NCBI GenBank assembly: GCA_001784585.1
Contig: MFRN01000038.1
Span: 1-43,004 of the forward strand
Direction of reading: 5' to 3'
Source: Candidatus Melainabacteria bacterium RIFCSPLOWO2_02_FULL_35_15
GTDB lineage: Bacteria > Cyanobacteriota > Vampirovibrionia > 2-02-FULL-35-15
DNA length: 43,004 nucleotides
The notes beneath the pieces are model-generated. The model was not told the DNA's origin, ran no database searches, and saw only the letters and a program-made list of their open reading frames with translations. This document shows positions 7,003-15,287 of this stretch, one piece after another; the stretch's first letter is position 1; each line of letters starts with the position of its first letter. Made by a program: the position numbers and the translations under genes.

Positions 7003-7326
7003 TTAATGTACTAATTCATCATCAAAATCCAGTTTTTTCAATGATGCAATATAAACATCGCTTAACTGCCTGGATGTCAGCTTACCAAATTGTTCCCAAA
7101 TGTATTCAACTTTATGGCGATCCGGGGTTAAGCTCGGAAAGGCTTCAATGCATTGTTCGACGGTAGGAAAGTACCTGTAGCAGGATATTGCCTGAATCAG
7201 ATCAAAAGCTTCAAGAACTGCCGGGTCATAGTTTGCCTTTTTTAAGGAATTAGTAGCTGAATCAAAGAATTTTGCCATTAATTCTATAGTATCTTTGGAG
7301 GCTACTTGATTTAAGAATGGATTCAT
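7003..7326 (-). CDS. Hypothetical protein (107 aa)
   Basis: A small, predicted all-helical soluble protein (MNPFLNQVASKDTIELMAKF... YRYFPTVEQCIEAFPSLTPDRHKVEYIW). No motif identifies a family. It lies downstream of the phosphodiesterase-like gene on the same strand with a 108-base gap, so co-transcription is possible but unproven. A possible ribosome site is not evident at the ATG 7324-7326. Confidence 0.55.
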   Translation of the reverse strand: MNPFLNQVASKDTIELMAKFFDSATNSLKKANYDPAVLEAFDLIQAISCYRYFPTVEQCIEAFPSLTPDRHKVEYIWEQFGKLTSRQLSDVYIASLKKLDFDDELVH

Positions 7327-7434
7327 TTAATTAATAACCTTTGACGTTAATCTGTGGGGAAGTTTCCTTAACCTGTTACCATACCTTATACTTCAACTAT
7401 ATTATTTTAACCATTCCTTTGTCAATGCTTAATC

Positions 7435-8958
7435 TTAATTTAAAATAAAATTTTTATAAAGGTTTTTACCATCTATGTAACCAGGTGGCTTTAGGTTAAA
7501 AAGATTCATAATAGTAGGTGCCATGTCAACAATCCTGGGTAAGGATAGGTCAATGTTACCAGCTTGTGATCCATTAACTGCAATAATTCCATCACTTATA
7601 TGATTCCCAAATGAAAGCGGATGTGCTTCATGAAAAAGAGCTCTTTCACCAGTACCGGAAAAAAGATAAAACCCGGGATTAGGGATAATAATCAGATCAG
7701 GTATTTTATTTAAAGCTCTTCCATTAAATACTTCTTCTTTTTTGTACACAGCCCTTATAAACAGCTCGCCTGAAATGGGATCTTTTACATTAATCAGCTT
7801 CTTAATGATTTCATTCTTTAAACTTTCTGCTTCCTGAGGGGGTACAATCCCTTCTGCTTCACGCCCAATAAGATTTAACTGAGCTGTCCCATACACTGTA
7901 CCAATACCACTAAAGACCTTTGTTTCCTGGTAGTTTATAGGATCATAAGCAGCTCTTGGGACAATAATCCTTTGATCTAACCCTTCTTCGCTTTTTTGTT
8001 TAATTCTTGTTTTTAACCTGGCCAGGGCATCTACCTTATTTACCATTTTTATAGCTGTGCTTTTTACACCTGTTCTTATTTGTGTACCAAGATCCTGCTT
8101 CAATTTTAAATATCCGTTTTCCATAAGCCAGACATTCATGGCTAAACGCCTTTTTACCGGACCAAATCCATGATCACTTACAAGGAAAAATGTCCCTTTT
8201 GAGTTTACCTTATCAATTAGCCCTCCAAGATATTTATCCAGTACTCTGTAAAACTCCCATATTTTTTTCAGAGTCGGATCTGTAGAATTAAAATCAAATG
8301 TTGCTATCTCCTTCCAGAAGCTATGCTGGATTATATCTGTAGTTTGAAAATGAACCATAAAAAAGTCTGTGGGATCAGTCTCTAAAAGCCATAAAGCAGC
8401 ATCTCCAACCTTTTGTGTAATTTCAATTAAACAATTTAAAAAATCAATGTCCTTAGTTCCCTGTCTGTCAAATGTTCTAAGGCAGATAGGATAATCGCCA
8501 AGCTTTTTAATTAATTTATCTCCAAGCTCAGGGGGGTAAGTAAAAACTTTTTTATTGCTTGGTCGTTCCCATCCTGAAATAACAAATCCGTTTACTTCAG
8601 GTGGCGGATAGTTAATCGGCACATCAATAATACCTACTCTAATTCCACTATCAGAGAGAATTTTCCACAAGGTCTTGGTCTGAATTGATTTGCTTGTAGT
8701 AAGTGCAGGTTTATATGTTCCTTCCTGATGTTCATAAAAATCAAAAACTCCGGACTTCCCCGGATTACAACCAGTCATAAATGCAGTCCATGCAGGGGGT
8801 GTTACCGGAGGGATTGTAGATTCTAAATTTGCATGTGCTCCACACTCAATAAGGCTTTTAAGGTTTGGCATTATGCCACTATTTGCAAGCGGTAAAAGGT
8901 TTGTCCACACACCACCATCAAAGGAGACCACTAATACTTTAGGGAATTGAGTTGGCAT
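7435..8958 (-). CDS. Alkaline phosphatase-superfamily phosphodiesterase/phosphomutase
   Basis: A 507-residue protein of the type I phosphodiesterase/nucleotide pyrophosphatase fold. SFDGG near the N-terminus gives the first metal-binding Asp. IPPVTPPAWTAFMTG carries the Thr/Ser nucleophile region. VHFQTTDIIQH and FFLVSDHGFG supply the remaining metal ligands, and HEAHPLSFGNH near the C-terminus supplies a further His. No signal peptide is seen, so it probably acts in the cytoplasm. The substrate cannot be read from sequence. It follows purB by 21 bases and is probably in its operon. No ribosome site precedes the ATG. Confidence 0.85.
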   Translation of the reverse strand: MPTQFPKVLVVSFDGGVWTNLLPLANSGIMPNLKSLIECGAHANLESTIPPVTPPAWTAFMTGCNPGKSGVFDFYEHQEGTYKPALTTSKSIQTKTLWKILSDSGIRVGIIDVPINYPPPEVNGFVISGWERPSNKKVFTYPPELGDKLIKKLGDYPICLRTFDRQGTKDIDFLNCLIEITQKVGDAALWLLETDPTDFFMVHFQTTDIIQHSFWKEIATFDFNSTDPTLKKIWEFYRVLDKYLGGLIDKVNSKGTFFLVSDHGFGPVKRRLAMNVWLMENGYLKLKQDLGTQIRTGVKSTAIKMVNKVDALARLKTRIKQKSEEGLDQRIIVPRAAYDPINYQETKVFSGIGTVYGTAQLNLIGREAEGIVPPQEAESLKNEIIKKLINVKDPISGELFIRAVYKKEEVFNGRALNKIPDLIIIPNPGFYLFSGTGERALFHEAHPLSFGNHISDGIIAVNGSQAGNIDLSLPRIVDMAPTIMNLFNLKPPGYIDGKNLYKNFILN

Positions 8959-8979
8959 AAAGATTAATATATGATTTAT

Positions 8980-10302
8980 CTACCTCTTACAGCCTACTAA
9001 GTCTTTCTGCTCCAAAACTCTATTAAACACTGTGTCGACATGTTTCAGGTGTTTCTTTGGATCAAAACATTCTTCAATTATATTTGGTGATAAATACTTC
9101 AAAACTTCTTTATCACTTAAAATATTCCTTTTAAAATCCCCATCTTTTTTATTCCATGCATTATGTGCATTTTTCTGGATAAGTTTATATGCAGCTTCTC
9201 TCTCTAAGCCAGCTTCAACAAGCTTTAATAAAACAGTTTGTGAGAAAATGACCCCGCCAAACTTAAACATATTTTCTTTCATATTTTCAGGATAAACATT
9301 TAAATCAGAAATTATTTGATTAACCCTGTCCAGCATAAAATCAATCAATGTAGTAGCATCCGGCAGAATAATCCTTTCTACTGAACTATGGCTGATATCC
9401 CTTTCATGCCACAGAGGGATATTTTCCATTGCACTTAGAGAATATGCCCTGACCAGTCTTGCCAGCCCGCACAGATTTTCCGATCTCCACGGATTTCTTT
9501 TATGTGGCATTGCCGAGCTGCCTTTCTGATTTTCATAAAAAGGTTCTTCTGCTTCTAAAACCTCTGTCCTTTGCAAGTGTCTGATTTCAGTAGCAATTCT
9601 TTCAATCATTGTAGCTATAAGTGCCAGTTCATTTAAATAAAGCGCATGTCTGTCACGACTTATAACCTGAGTAGAAAGTGGTGCTGGTTTTAAACCAAGT
9701 TTTCCTGTAGCAATTTCTTCAACCCTGGGATTTATGTTTGAATATGTCCCCACGGCACCAGAAAACATTCCTACATTTATTTCATCCATGGCAAATTGAA
9801 ATCTTTTTTTTGCCCTGTTTAACCCTTCCCAGAACCCAAGCAACTTTAATCCAAATGTAGTCGGCTCAGCATGAACTCCATGTGTCCTTCCTATACAAAT
9901 TGTATTTTTATGCTCAATTGCCTTTTTTTGTAATGTAGATAAAAACTTATTTAACCCGTCTGATATTTTTTTCCCGGCTTGTTTTAAAAGTATCGCAAAA
10001 GAAGTATCCACCAAATCAGAGCTTGTCATTCCCAGATGTAGAAATCTTCCATCTGGTCCAATTGATTCAGTTAAGCAGGTTAAAAATGCAATTACATCAT
10101 GATGAACTTCTTTATCAATTTCCTCAATCCTCTTTATGTCAAATTTTGCTCTTTCTTTAATAATAGACAGAGATTCTCTGGATACTTGTCCAAGTTCACA
10201 GAGTGCTTCAGCTGCTGCAATTTCTACAGAAAGCCACACATTGTACTTATTTTCTTCAGACCAGATCTTTGCTAATTCTGGCCTTGTATATCTTTGAATC
10301 AT
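8980..10302 (-). CDS. purB: Adenylosuccinate lyase
   Basis: A 440-residue lyase that acts twice in purine synthesis, releasing fumarate from SAICAR and from adenylosuccinate. The family signature SSAMPHKRNP is at residues 262-271. TSSD (93-96) and GRTHGVHAEPTTFG (138-151) are the other active-site segments. The length is normal. The ATG at 10300-10302 lacks a ribosome site but sits 8 bases downstream of the hairpin of leader element copy A (10311-10389), suggesting that the element controls or supplies translation initiation. purD lies elsewhere in the window rather than in one pur operon. Confidence 0.95.
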   Translation of the reverse strand: MIQRYTRPELAKIWSEENKYNVWLSVEIAAAEALCELGQVSRESLSIIKERAKFDIKRIEEIDKEVHHDVIAFLTCLTESIGPDGRFLHLGMTSSDLVDTSFAILLKQAGKKISDGLNKFLSTLQKKAIEHKNTICIGRTHGVHAEPTTFGLKLLGFWEGLNRAKKRFQFAMDEINVGMFSGAVGTYSNINPRVEEIATGKLGLKPAPLSTQVISRDRHALYLNELALIATMIERIATEIRHLQRTEVLEAEEPFYENQKGSSAMPHKRNPWRSENLCGLARLVRAYSLSAMENIPLWHERDISHSSVERIILPDATTLIDFMLDRVNQIISDLNVYPENMKENMFKFGGVIFSQTVLLKLVEAGLEREAAYKLIQKNAHNAWNKKDGDFKRNILSDKEVLKYLSPNIIEECFDPKKHLKHVDTVFNRVLEQKDLVGCKR

Positions 10303-10310
10303 TCTTTATA

Positions 10311-10389
10311 GCTCAAGACAAGCTTGAGCTTCCTTCGGCTAATCCTTATTAGTTGGATCGGATTTGTCCGCCTTAGGCGGAACAAATCC
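10311..10389 (-). repeat. Two-hairpin leader element, copy A (upstream of purB)
   Basis: Read on the minus strand, it has a first hairpin (CCGCC/GGCGG flanked by ATTTGT/ACAAAT), GATCCAAC, a purine block CCGAAGGAAG and a second hairpin GCTCAAG-CTTGT-CTTGAGC (10311-10329). A short AT stretch leads to the purB ATG. From the purine block through hairpin 2 it is identical to copy B in front of yidC. Confidence 0.75.
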
Positions 10390-10482
10390 TTACATAATAA
10401 AATGTTTTGTTCATCCATGTACAAGGTTATATTCTACAATAATTAGTGTCATTGTGAGCAAAGCAGCAACATTAAGAAACAA

Positions 10483-12027
10483 ATGCAAACTATAAAAGAA
10501 TCCTTAATCAATATCATTAACCCATCAAACGGTGAAGTCCTTTCTGAAATAAAGCCTTCCAGTACTTCTGAAATAATAGAAAAAATCCAAAAGGCAAAAA
10601 CGGCATTTCCATTGTGGAGCAGTCTGTCTTTTGAAAAGAGAATAACTTACTTACAAAAAATATATGAGCTTATAATCCGGGATCGCCGGGACATAGCCAC
10701 CACCATCTCCAAAAACAACGGGAAACCACTCACCGAATCTTACCTGACAGAAATTGCATCTACCCTTCAGGTAATGGAATACCACATTAAAAACGGGGCT
10801 GAACTTTTAAGTGAAAAAAATATACATCTTGGTGTTTTATATCCTGCAAAAAAAAGTTTTATTTCTTATGTACCTTATGGCACAATTGGGATTATAGAAC
10901 CTTGGAATTATCCTTTCTATCTGCCATTTTCTGCAATTACAAAAACACTCTTAGGCGGGAATACATTTGTCTTTAAAAGTGCAAGTGCTGTATCAGTAGT
11001 CGGTAAATTAATAGAGAAGATTTGTTTAAAAGCAGAGCTGCCGGATGGTGTAGCAAATTTTATTTACGGGGATGGATCTGCTGCAGAAACATTGATTAAT
11101 AGTGAAATTGATAAAGTAGTTTTTACCGGATCTGCTGAGGTGGGGAAAAAAATTGCCGAGGTCTGCGGGAAAAAATTACTTCCTGTTTCACTTGAGCTTG
11201 GAGGAAAGGATCCTGCAATTGTATTTAAAAATTGTAATCTGGACTATGCCTGCGGAGGAATTTTATGGGGTGCACTGTCAAATAGCGGTCAGGCCTGCGC
11301 ATCAATTGAAAGAGTTTATGTTCAGTCAGAAATATATGCTGAGTTTTTAGAAAAAATTACAAACATGGCTAAGAACTTAAAAGTAGGAGACCCGTTCGAT
11401 GATGAAACAGACATTGGGCCCTTAATAAATGAGGAACAAGTTAAAAAAATTGAAGGCCATATCTTAGATGCTATAGACAAAGGTGCAATATTACATTGTG
11501 GCGGGAAAAGGCTTTCTACAAGTGGTTTTTATTTTGAACCAGCTATTCTAAGTAATGTAAATCACTCTATGAAAGTAATGAAGGAGGAAACTTTCGGGCC
11601 TGTAATTCCAGTAATGAAATTTGATTCTGTTGAAGAGGCTGTTTATCTGGCAAATGATACACATTATGGCCTGGCTGCAAGCATCTGGACCAGTGAAACA
11701 GGAAACATTAAAAAAATTGCCGGAAAGTTAAATAGCGGAACTGTATGGGTAAATGACTCTTTATTTCTCCAGGCACACCCAAAATGCCCATGGCAGGGAT
11801 ACAAAGATAGTGGTTATGGCAGCTGTTCAATTTATGATTTTGTCAGAGTTAAACACATAAGCCTGGACCAAGGATATATACCTTCATTGCACCCGAAAAG
11901 TTTTTGGTGGTACCCCTATAAGGGAAAGGCAAGATCATTTCATGCCTTAATAGAAGTAATTTTTAAAGATGGTATTAAAGAAAAAGCAAAAGCAACGTTT
12001 CAGACTATAATTGATTTTTTAAGATAG
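10483..12027 (+). CDS. NAD(P)-dependent aldehyde dehydrogenase
   Basis: A 514-residue member of the aldehyde dehydrogenase superfamily, oxidising an aldehyde to its acid. EPWNYP carries the oxyanion Asn (N142). K165 lies in a variant cofactor motif (FKSAS instead of KPAE). LELGGKDP gives the general base E238, and NSGQACASIERV the nucleophile C272. An extra C-terminal tail of about 40 residues (HPKSFWWYPYKGKARSF) follows the usual domain and is basic and aromatic, perhaps for membrane association as in other long-tailed members. The substrate is unknown. It overlaps the gene at 12019-12531 tail to tail by 9 bases. The 180 bases upstream hold leader element copy A and a decayed CATTGTGAG repeat half at about 10447-10460. 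Confidence 0.9.
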   Translation: MQTIKESLINIINPSNGEVLSEIKPSSTSEIIEKIQKAKTAFPLWSSLSFEKRITYLQKIYELIIRDRRDIATTISKNNGKPLTESYLTEIASTLQVMEYHIKNGAELLSEKNIHLGVLYPAKKSFISYVPYGTIGIIEPWNYPFYLPFSAITKTLLGGNTFVFKSASAVSVVGKLIEKICLKAELPDGVANFIYGDGSAAETLINSEIDKVVFTGSAEVGKKIAEVCGKKLLPVSLELGGKDPAIVFKNCNLDYACGGILWGALSNSGQACASIERVYVQSEIYAEFLEKITNMAKNLKVGDPFDDETDIGPLINEEQVKKIEGHILDAIDKGAILHCGGKRLSTSGFYFEPAILSNVNHSMKVMKEETFGPVIPVMKFDSVEEAVYLANDTHYGLAASIWTSETGNIKKIAGKLNSGTVWVNDSLFLQAHPKCPWQGYKDSGYGSCSIYDFVRVKHISLDQGYIPSLHPKSFWWYPYKGKARSFHALIEVIFKDGIKEKAKATFQTIIDFLR

Positions 12028-12531
12028 GAAGTTTCTGTCCACTCCTGCATCAGGGGATTCGCCATACATTGGGTCATTGCTTCGTTTATTGAGCTGCTCA
12101 ATCTTATTATTTAAATTCTTTATTTGACTGTCACAAAAAAATCCCAGTGCTACCCATTTTATAAGATCATCTCTGAGTTTCTTTTTTATTCCTGTACCAT
12201 CCTTACCATCTGTACCAAAATCTTCAAGTTTAAATTGATCTGGTGGATCAAGTGGTTTACCAAGAATCTTTTCAATCTTTTCTAACAGCTGGCTTTCTGT
12301 AAGTCCTGACTTTGGTATGCCGGGACTTCCTTGTTCTATTTGTGCAACTGCATCTCTATATCCCTCTACATTAGATTCCCCTTTTTTCATTAAATCTTCC
12401 CAGGTGGTAAAAAATGTTTTCAGCAGGGCATCATCAGCTTGTCTACCCTCTAGCGTACTTTTAGTAGGCTCCCACATATCGGTGATGCTATTCTGAAGGC
12501 TTTTTATTTCATTTGCTCCTGAACTTGACAT
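12019..12531 (-). CDS. Hypothetical protein (170 aa)
   Basis: A soluble protein starting MSSSGANEIKSLQNSITDMWE, behind a GGAGT ribosome site. It is helical at both ends with a Gly/Asp-rich centre (LDPPDQFKLEDFGTDGKDGTG). The tail DSQIKNLNNKIEQLNKRSN looks like a short coiled coil. It has the feel of a secreted or structural helper protein, but no family is recognised. It converges on the aldehyde dehydrogenase gene. Confidence 0.6.
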   Translation of the reverse strand: MSSSGANEIKSLQNSITDMWEPTKSTLEGRQADDALLKTFFTTWEDLMKKGESNVEGYRDAVAQIEQGSPGIPKSGLTESQLLEKIEKILGKPLDPPDQFKLEDFGTDGKDGTGIKKKLRDDLIKWVALGFFCDSQIKNLNNKIEQLNKRSNDPMYGESPDAGVDRNFLS

Positions 12532-12733
12532 ATTTTTACTCCAAATTTACTCAAATTAAATCAATCGTTGATTTATTAGCAATGTACAGAAGGATAGTTA
12601 TAGAAACGTTAAGCTTTTAAGCTAAAAGTATAAATTTTAGGTTTCATAGGGATAAAACGTCTCATAACAAAATCAAAAATCTTCCATACAAATACGTGTA
12701 TAACAAAAACTAACTGGGTATATTTAACACAAC

Positions 12734-12865
12734 ATGCTACCAAGACTAATTTTTATCCTGTTTACTATCTCATTTTTAGCCTATGCATGGTCATATACTG
12801 AGAAAGCTCAATCCTGTCAGTTTGTAAATAAGCATATTCCAGTTGCAAATCCTGCCTGCAGGTAG
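12734..12865 (+). CDS. Possible small secreted peptide (43 aa)
   Basis: This ORF begins MLPRLIFILFTISFLAYAWS, a textbook hydrophobic signal segment, followed by a short Cys-containing tail (SCQF, NPACR) and TAG. No ribosome site is visible. The same frame stays open for 29 more codons after the TAG (KAAGANFNIYHY), and the +1 frame downstream is also protein-like (LVGIPNPYDTSYN). The region could therefore be the remains of a longer secreted protein. The rest of 12532-13056 holds the SWIB promoter and an inverted repeat; nothing else is seen. Confidence 0.3.
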   Translation: MLPRLIFILFTISFLAYAWSYTEKAQSCQFVNKHIPVANPACR

Positions 12866-12962
12866 ATATATAAAGCTGCTGGTGCAAATTTCAATATATA
12901 TCACTATCTTAGCAATACAGAAATTACCTTTGGTGGGTATTCCAAATCCCTATGACACAAGC

Positions 12963-12968
12963 TATAAT
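12963..12968 (+). promoter_or_regulatory. Predicted -10 box of the SWIB gene
   Basis: A perfect TATAAT predicts initiation near 12975 and an untranslated leader of about 80 bases containing the inverted repeat at 12993-13029. No clear -35 is seen. Confidence 0.4.
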
Positions 12969-12992
12969 CTCATAGCGGAAATAACATAGTAG

Positions 12993-13029
12993 GGATTGAA
13001 CACTAAGTATTTGGAACACAGTTCAATCC
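12993..13029 (+). promoter_or_regulatory. Inverted repeat in the SWIB leader
   Basis: GGATTGAAC (12993-13001) and GTTCAATCC (13021-13029) are perfect 9-bp complements separated by 19 bases, lying between the predicted -10 and the ribosome site. It may be an operator or an mRNA hairpin that protects or regulates the message. Confidence 0.55.
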
Positions 13030-13056
13030 TAATTACAAAAGGAGAATTATAAAATC

Positions 13057-13338
13057 ATGGCAACCAAGAAAATGGCAAAGAAAACAAGAAAACCAAATGC
13101 AGCATTCATGAAGCCCCTCCAACCAGATGATGCATTAGCACAAGTAGTTGGAGAAAGACCACTTCCCAGAACTGAAATCACAAAGAGGCTCTGGGCATAT
13201 ATAAAGAAAGAAGGCCTTCAGGATAAAAAGAACAGAAGAAACATTAATGCCGATGATGCTTTAAGACCAATCTTCAATGGTAAAAAGCAAGTCAGTATGT
13301 TTGAAATGACCAAATTAGTTGCACAGCATGTAAGCTAA
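13057..13338 (+). CDS. SWIB/MDM2-domain protein
   Basis: A 93-residue basic protein made of a Lys-rich N-terminus (ATKKMAKKTRKPN) and one SWIB fold. The domain shows FMKPLQPDDALAQVVG, PRTEITKRLWAYIKKEGLQD and a C-terminal SMFEMTKLVAQH, the usual order for SWIB. In eukaryotes the fold serves chromatin remodelling, and in chlamydiae it occurs alone or fused to topoisomerase; its bacterial role is unclear. The basic tail suggests DNA association. A strong AAAGGAGA ribosome site, perfect -10 and strong terminator suggest high expression. It is monocistronic. Confidence 0.9.
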   Translation: MATKKMAKKTRKPNAAFMKPLQPDDALAQVVGERPLPRTEITKRLWAYIKKEGLQDKKNRRNINADDALRPIFNGKKQVSMFEMTKLVAQHVS

Positions 13339-13360
13339 AAATAGAAGAAGACAGAAAATC

Positions 13361-13398
13361 AAAAACAGAAGTCATAAGAAATTTGGCTTCTGTTTTTT
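13361..13398 (+). terminator. Rho-independent terminator of the SWIB gene
   Basis: AAAACAGAAG pairs with CTTCTGTTTT across a loop, followed by a T-rich run (TTTTTTGTCTTTTT). It lies 22 bases after the SWIB stop and before the convergent thioredoxin gene. Confidence 0.8.
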
Positions 13399-13404
13399 GT
13401 CTTT

Positions 13405-13818
13405 TTATAAACTACAAAGCTTTGAAGTATCAAGTAATAATTTATTCAGCGCTTCTTTATAAATTTCTTTTTCAGTTTCTCCTGCAAATACATTTTCTAT
13501 CTTGGTTCCACCGGGGCAAACTATTCCAACTGCAGGAAGTCCTTTCTTATTTTCATTAAAAAAGTTTTCTATTCCAAGGTCAATTGCTGTTTCCTGTGAT
13601 TCTTCCAGAGAAGCTTTTGAAGAAACATCCAGAGTAATAAATGTGACTCTGTCGTTATATTCATTTTTTAATTCTTCAATAACAGGTTTTAATTTCTGAC
13701 ATGAATGGCATTCTCTCATAGTAATAGTTACAAATAATGGATTAGAATCATCCGAGGCTTTAGCAGTTTGTAAGCTAAAAGATATAAGGGTTAAAAGTAT
13801 AAGAGATAATTTTTTCAT
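13405..13818 (-). CDS. Secreted thioredoxin-like protein
   Basis: A 137-residue precursor: signal peptide MKKLSLILLTLISFS...AKA, then a thioredoxin fold with active site CHSC (RECHSCQKLKPVIEEL) and the VTFITLDV strand. Two further Cys are in GIVCPGG and near the terminus (KLCSL). I start it at ATG 13816-13818, one base after the stop of the preceding gene. A longer in-frame extension to 13890 only repeats the neighbour's coding region and would bury the signal peptide. It is a paralog of 13820-14605. It probably handles disulfides outside the cytoplasm. Confidence 0.85.
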   Translation of the reverse strand: MKKLSLILLTLISFSLQTAKASDDSNPLFVTITMRECHSCQKLKPVIEELKNEYNDRVTFITLDVSSKASLEESQETAIDLGIENFFNENKKGLPAVGIVCPGGTKIENVFAGETEKEIYKEALNKLLLDTSKLCSL

Positions 13819-13819
13819 T

Positions 13820-14605
13820 TTAAAAATGGTATCCTTTCTCATTTCTTGTAGCATTTGGATCATATGGTTTAAAGTTTGTGCCTCCGCCATTTTTTACATC
13901 CTGAATATTGAGTGAAACTCCATTACTGCAGATGATATTGTTATTAGCAGAACATTTTGGTATAAGCAAATATTGGTAGTATGCATAGATAGGAATTGGC
14001 GATCCTGCAGTCCAGAAGCTAAGCTCATTTGGTCTTCCTGAGCTAATTACTTCGTTTGGCCTGTCTGAAAGATTAGGTGTATCAGGCCTGCCCCCGGCAA
14101 TTTCCGGTATCTCAGGTTCTTTTGGTCTATCCGGACCATTAGCAGGTCCCTGTGGTCTGCCATTTATACTACAAATTTTATTTGGATCTAAGATAAAAGT
14201 ATTTATGGCATCTGTATAAGTCTGCTTAGAAGAGGCTCCTATAATGACCTTTTCAGGGACAGCGGAATCAGGGCATAAAATCCCGACTTTTGGAAAAACA
14301 TTTCTATTTGAATCAAAATATGCTGCAAGTCCATATTGTGCTGCTACCAGCCTTGATGCATTCACGGCCTCATCATTGCTTGCATCCAGGTGTAAGAAAT
14401 TTACCTGATTACCATACTGTGCTTCTAACTCATTAACGACAGGATGCAGTATTTTACATGCATAACACCAGTCTGTAGAAACAATTACAAATAAAGGTTT
14501 ATCATTGGCCAGGTCTCTTGCTTTTATTGCAGGAGTATTAAATAAAAACAGTACAGACAAAAGAAAAAATATTACAAAAAATTTAACTGGGTTTTTAAAA
14601 TTCAT
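13820..14605 (-). CDS. Secreted thioredoxin-like protein with Arg-Pro-rich tail
   Basis: A 261-residue precursor with signal peptide (FFVIFFLLSVLFLFNTPA) and a thioredoxin domain with active site WCYAC. As in its neighbour there are Cys in GILCPDS and in NKICS. A low-complexity linker follows with a spaced repeat of (G/D)RPxxx (GRPQGP, PDRPKEP, GRPDTP, DRPNE, GRPNE), then a C-terminal segment with two further Cys (PKCSANNNIICSNG). Ribosome site GAGGGG is present. The tandem arrangement suggests duplication, with this copy gaining an extracytoplasmic tail. Confidence 0.85.
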   Translation of the reverse strand: MNFKNPVKFFVIFFLLSVLFLFNTPAIKARDLANDKPLFVIVSTDWCYACKILHPVVNELEAQYGNQVNFLHLDASNDEAVNASRLVAAQYGLAAYFDSNRNVFPKVGILCPDSAVPEKVIIGASSKQTYTDAINTFILDPNKICSINGRPQGPANGPDRPKEPEIPEIAGGRPDTPNLSDRPNEVISSGRPNELSFWTAGSPIPIYAYYQYLLIPKCSANNNIICSNGVSLNIQDVKNGGGTNFKPYDPNATRNEKGYHF

Positions 14606-14693
14606 AAATCTGACCCCTCAAAAGTGCTTTAAGAAACTTTTACTCTATAAAAGTTAAGTATATATTATGGTGGTTAAGGGACACCCCGCATAA

Positions 14694-15275
14694 TCAAAAT
14701 TTTCTGACCGACCCTGTCACTACCCCAACAATCTTAAACTCAGACTCGGGATATATGTCTTTGTATTTAGGATTGGCTGCCCTTAAGTAATTTTTATTTC
14801 CTTTTTTACGGAGATACTTTACAGTATAGCCGCCATCTATAATTGCTACTACAATTACCCCGTGTGTAGGCTGAATTTTTTTATCCACTACTATTAAATC
14901 CCCGTCATAGATACCGGCCTCTATCATGGAGTCCCCTGCAACACGAAGCATAAATGATCTCTCATCGTCTGCTCTTAGATAATCTTCAAAATCAAAAACT
15001 TCATAACTGTCTTCTGCAGTTGCTGGCATACCTGCAGGAACTCGGGAGTCATAAATTTTTAAACCAAAAAGTTTTTTATTCAGGTATAAAAAATTATCTA
15101 TTTTTTTTACTGTTCCGCTAAACATAAGGGCCTCCAGATAATGCTGCACTGAATTGTGATATTTAAACTTCAGGTCTTCTGCTATTTGTCTGAATGATGG
15201 CAAAGGACTTTTTTTATAATGCTTTTTTAGCATTTGAAGAAAGTTGCTCTGATTTTCGGTTAATTCAGCAGCCAT
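14694..15275 (-). CDS. lexA: LexA SOS repressor
   Basis: A 193-residue repressor. The N-terminal winged helix (SPLPSFRQIAEDLKFKYHNSVQHYLEAL) is divergent. The C-terminal S24 peptidase domain is intact: Ala81-Gly82 cleavage site (RVPAGMPA), nucleophile Ser116 in GDSM and general base Lys153 in TVKYLRKK. It should therefore self-cleave on RecA filaments. A perfect palindrome at 15288-15303, 12 bases before the ATG, is the likely autoregulatory operator. The gene is followed by an 88-base gap and then the thioredoxin pair on the same strand. Confidence 0.93.
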   Translation of the reverse strand: MAAELTENQSNFLQMLKKHYKKSPLPSFRQIAEDLKFKYHNSVQHYLEALMFSGTVKKIDNFLYLNKKLFGLKIYDSRVPAGMPATAEDSYEVFDFEDYLRADDERSFMLRVAGDSMIEAGIYDGDLIVVDKKIQPTHGVIVVAIIDGGYTVKYLRKKGNKNYLRAANPKYKDIYPESEFKIVGVVTGSVRKF

Positions 15276-15287
15276 GAACTACACGAC

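Noticed and set aside
13819-13890. N-terminal extension of the 13405-13818 thioredoxin
   Set aside because: It lies inside the upstream paralog's coding end; the internal ATG at 13816-13818 begins a proper signal peptide one base after that gene's stop.
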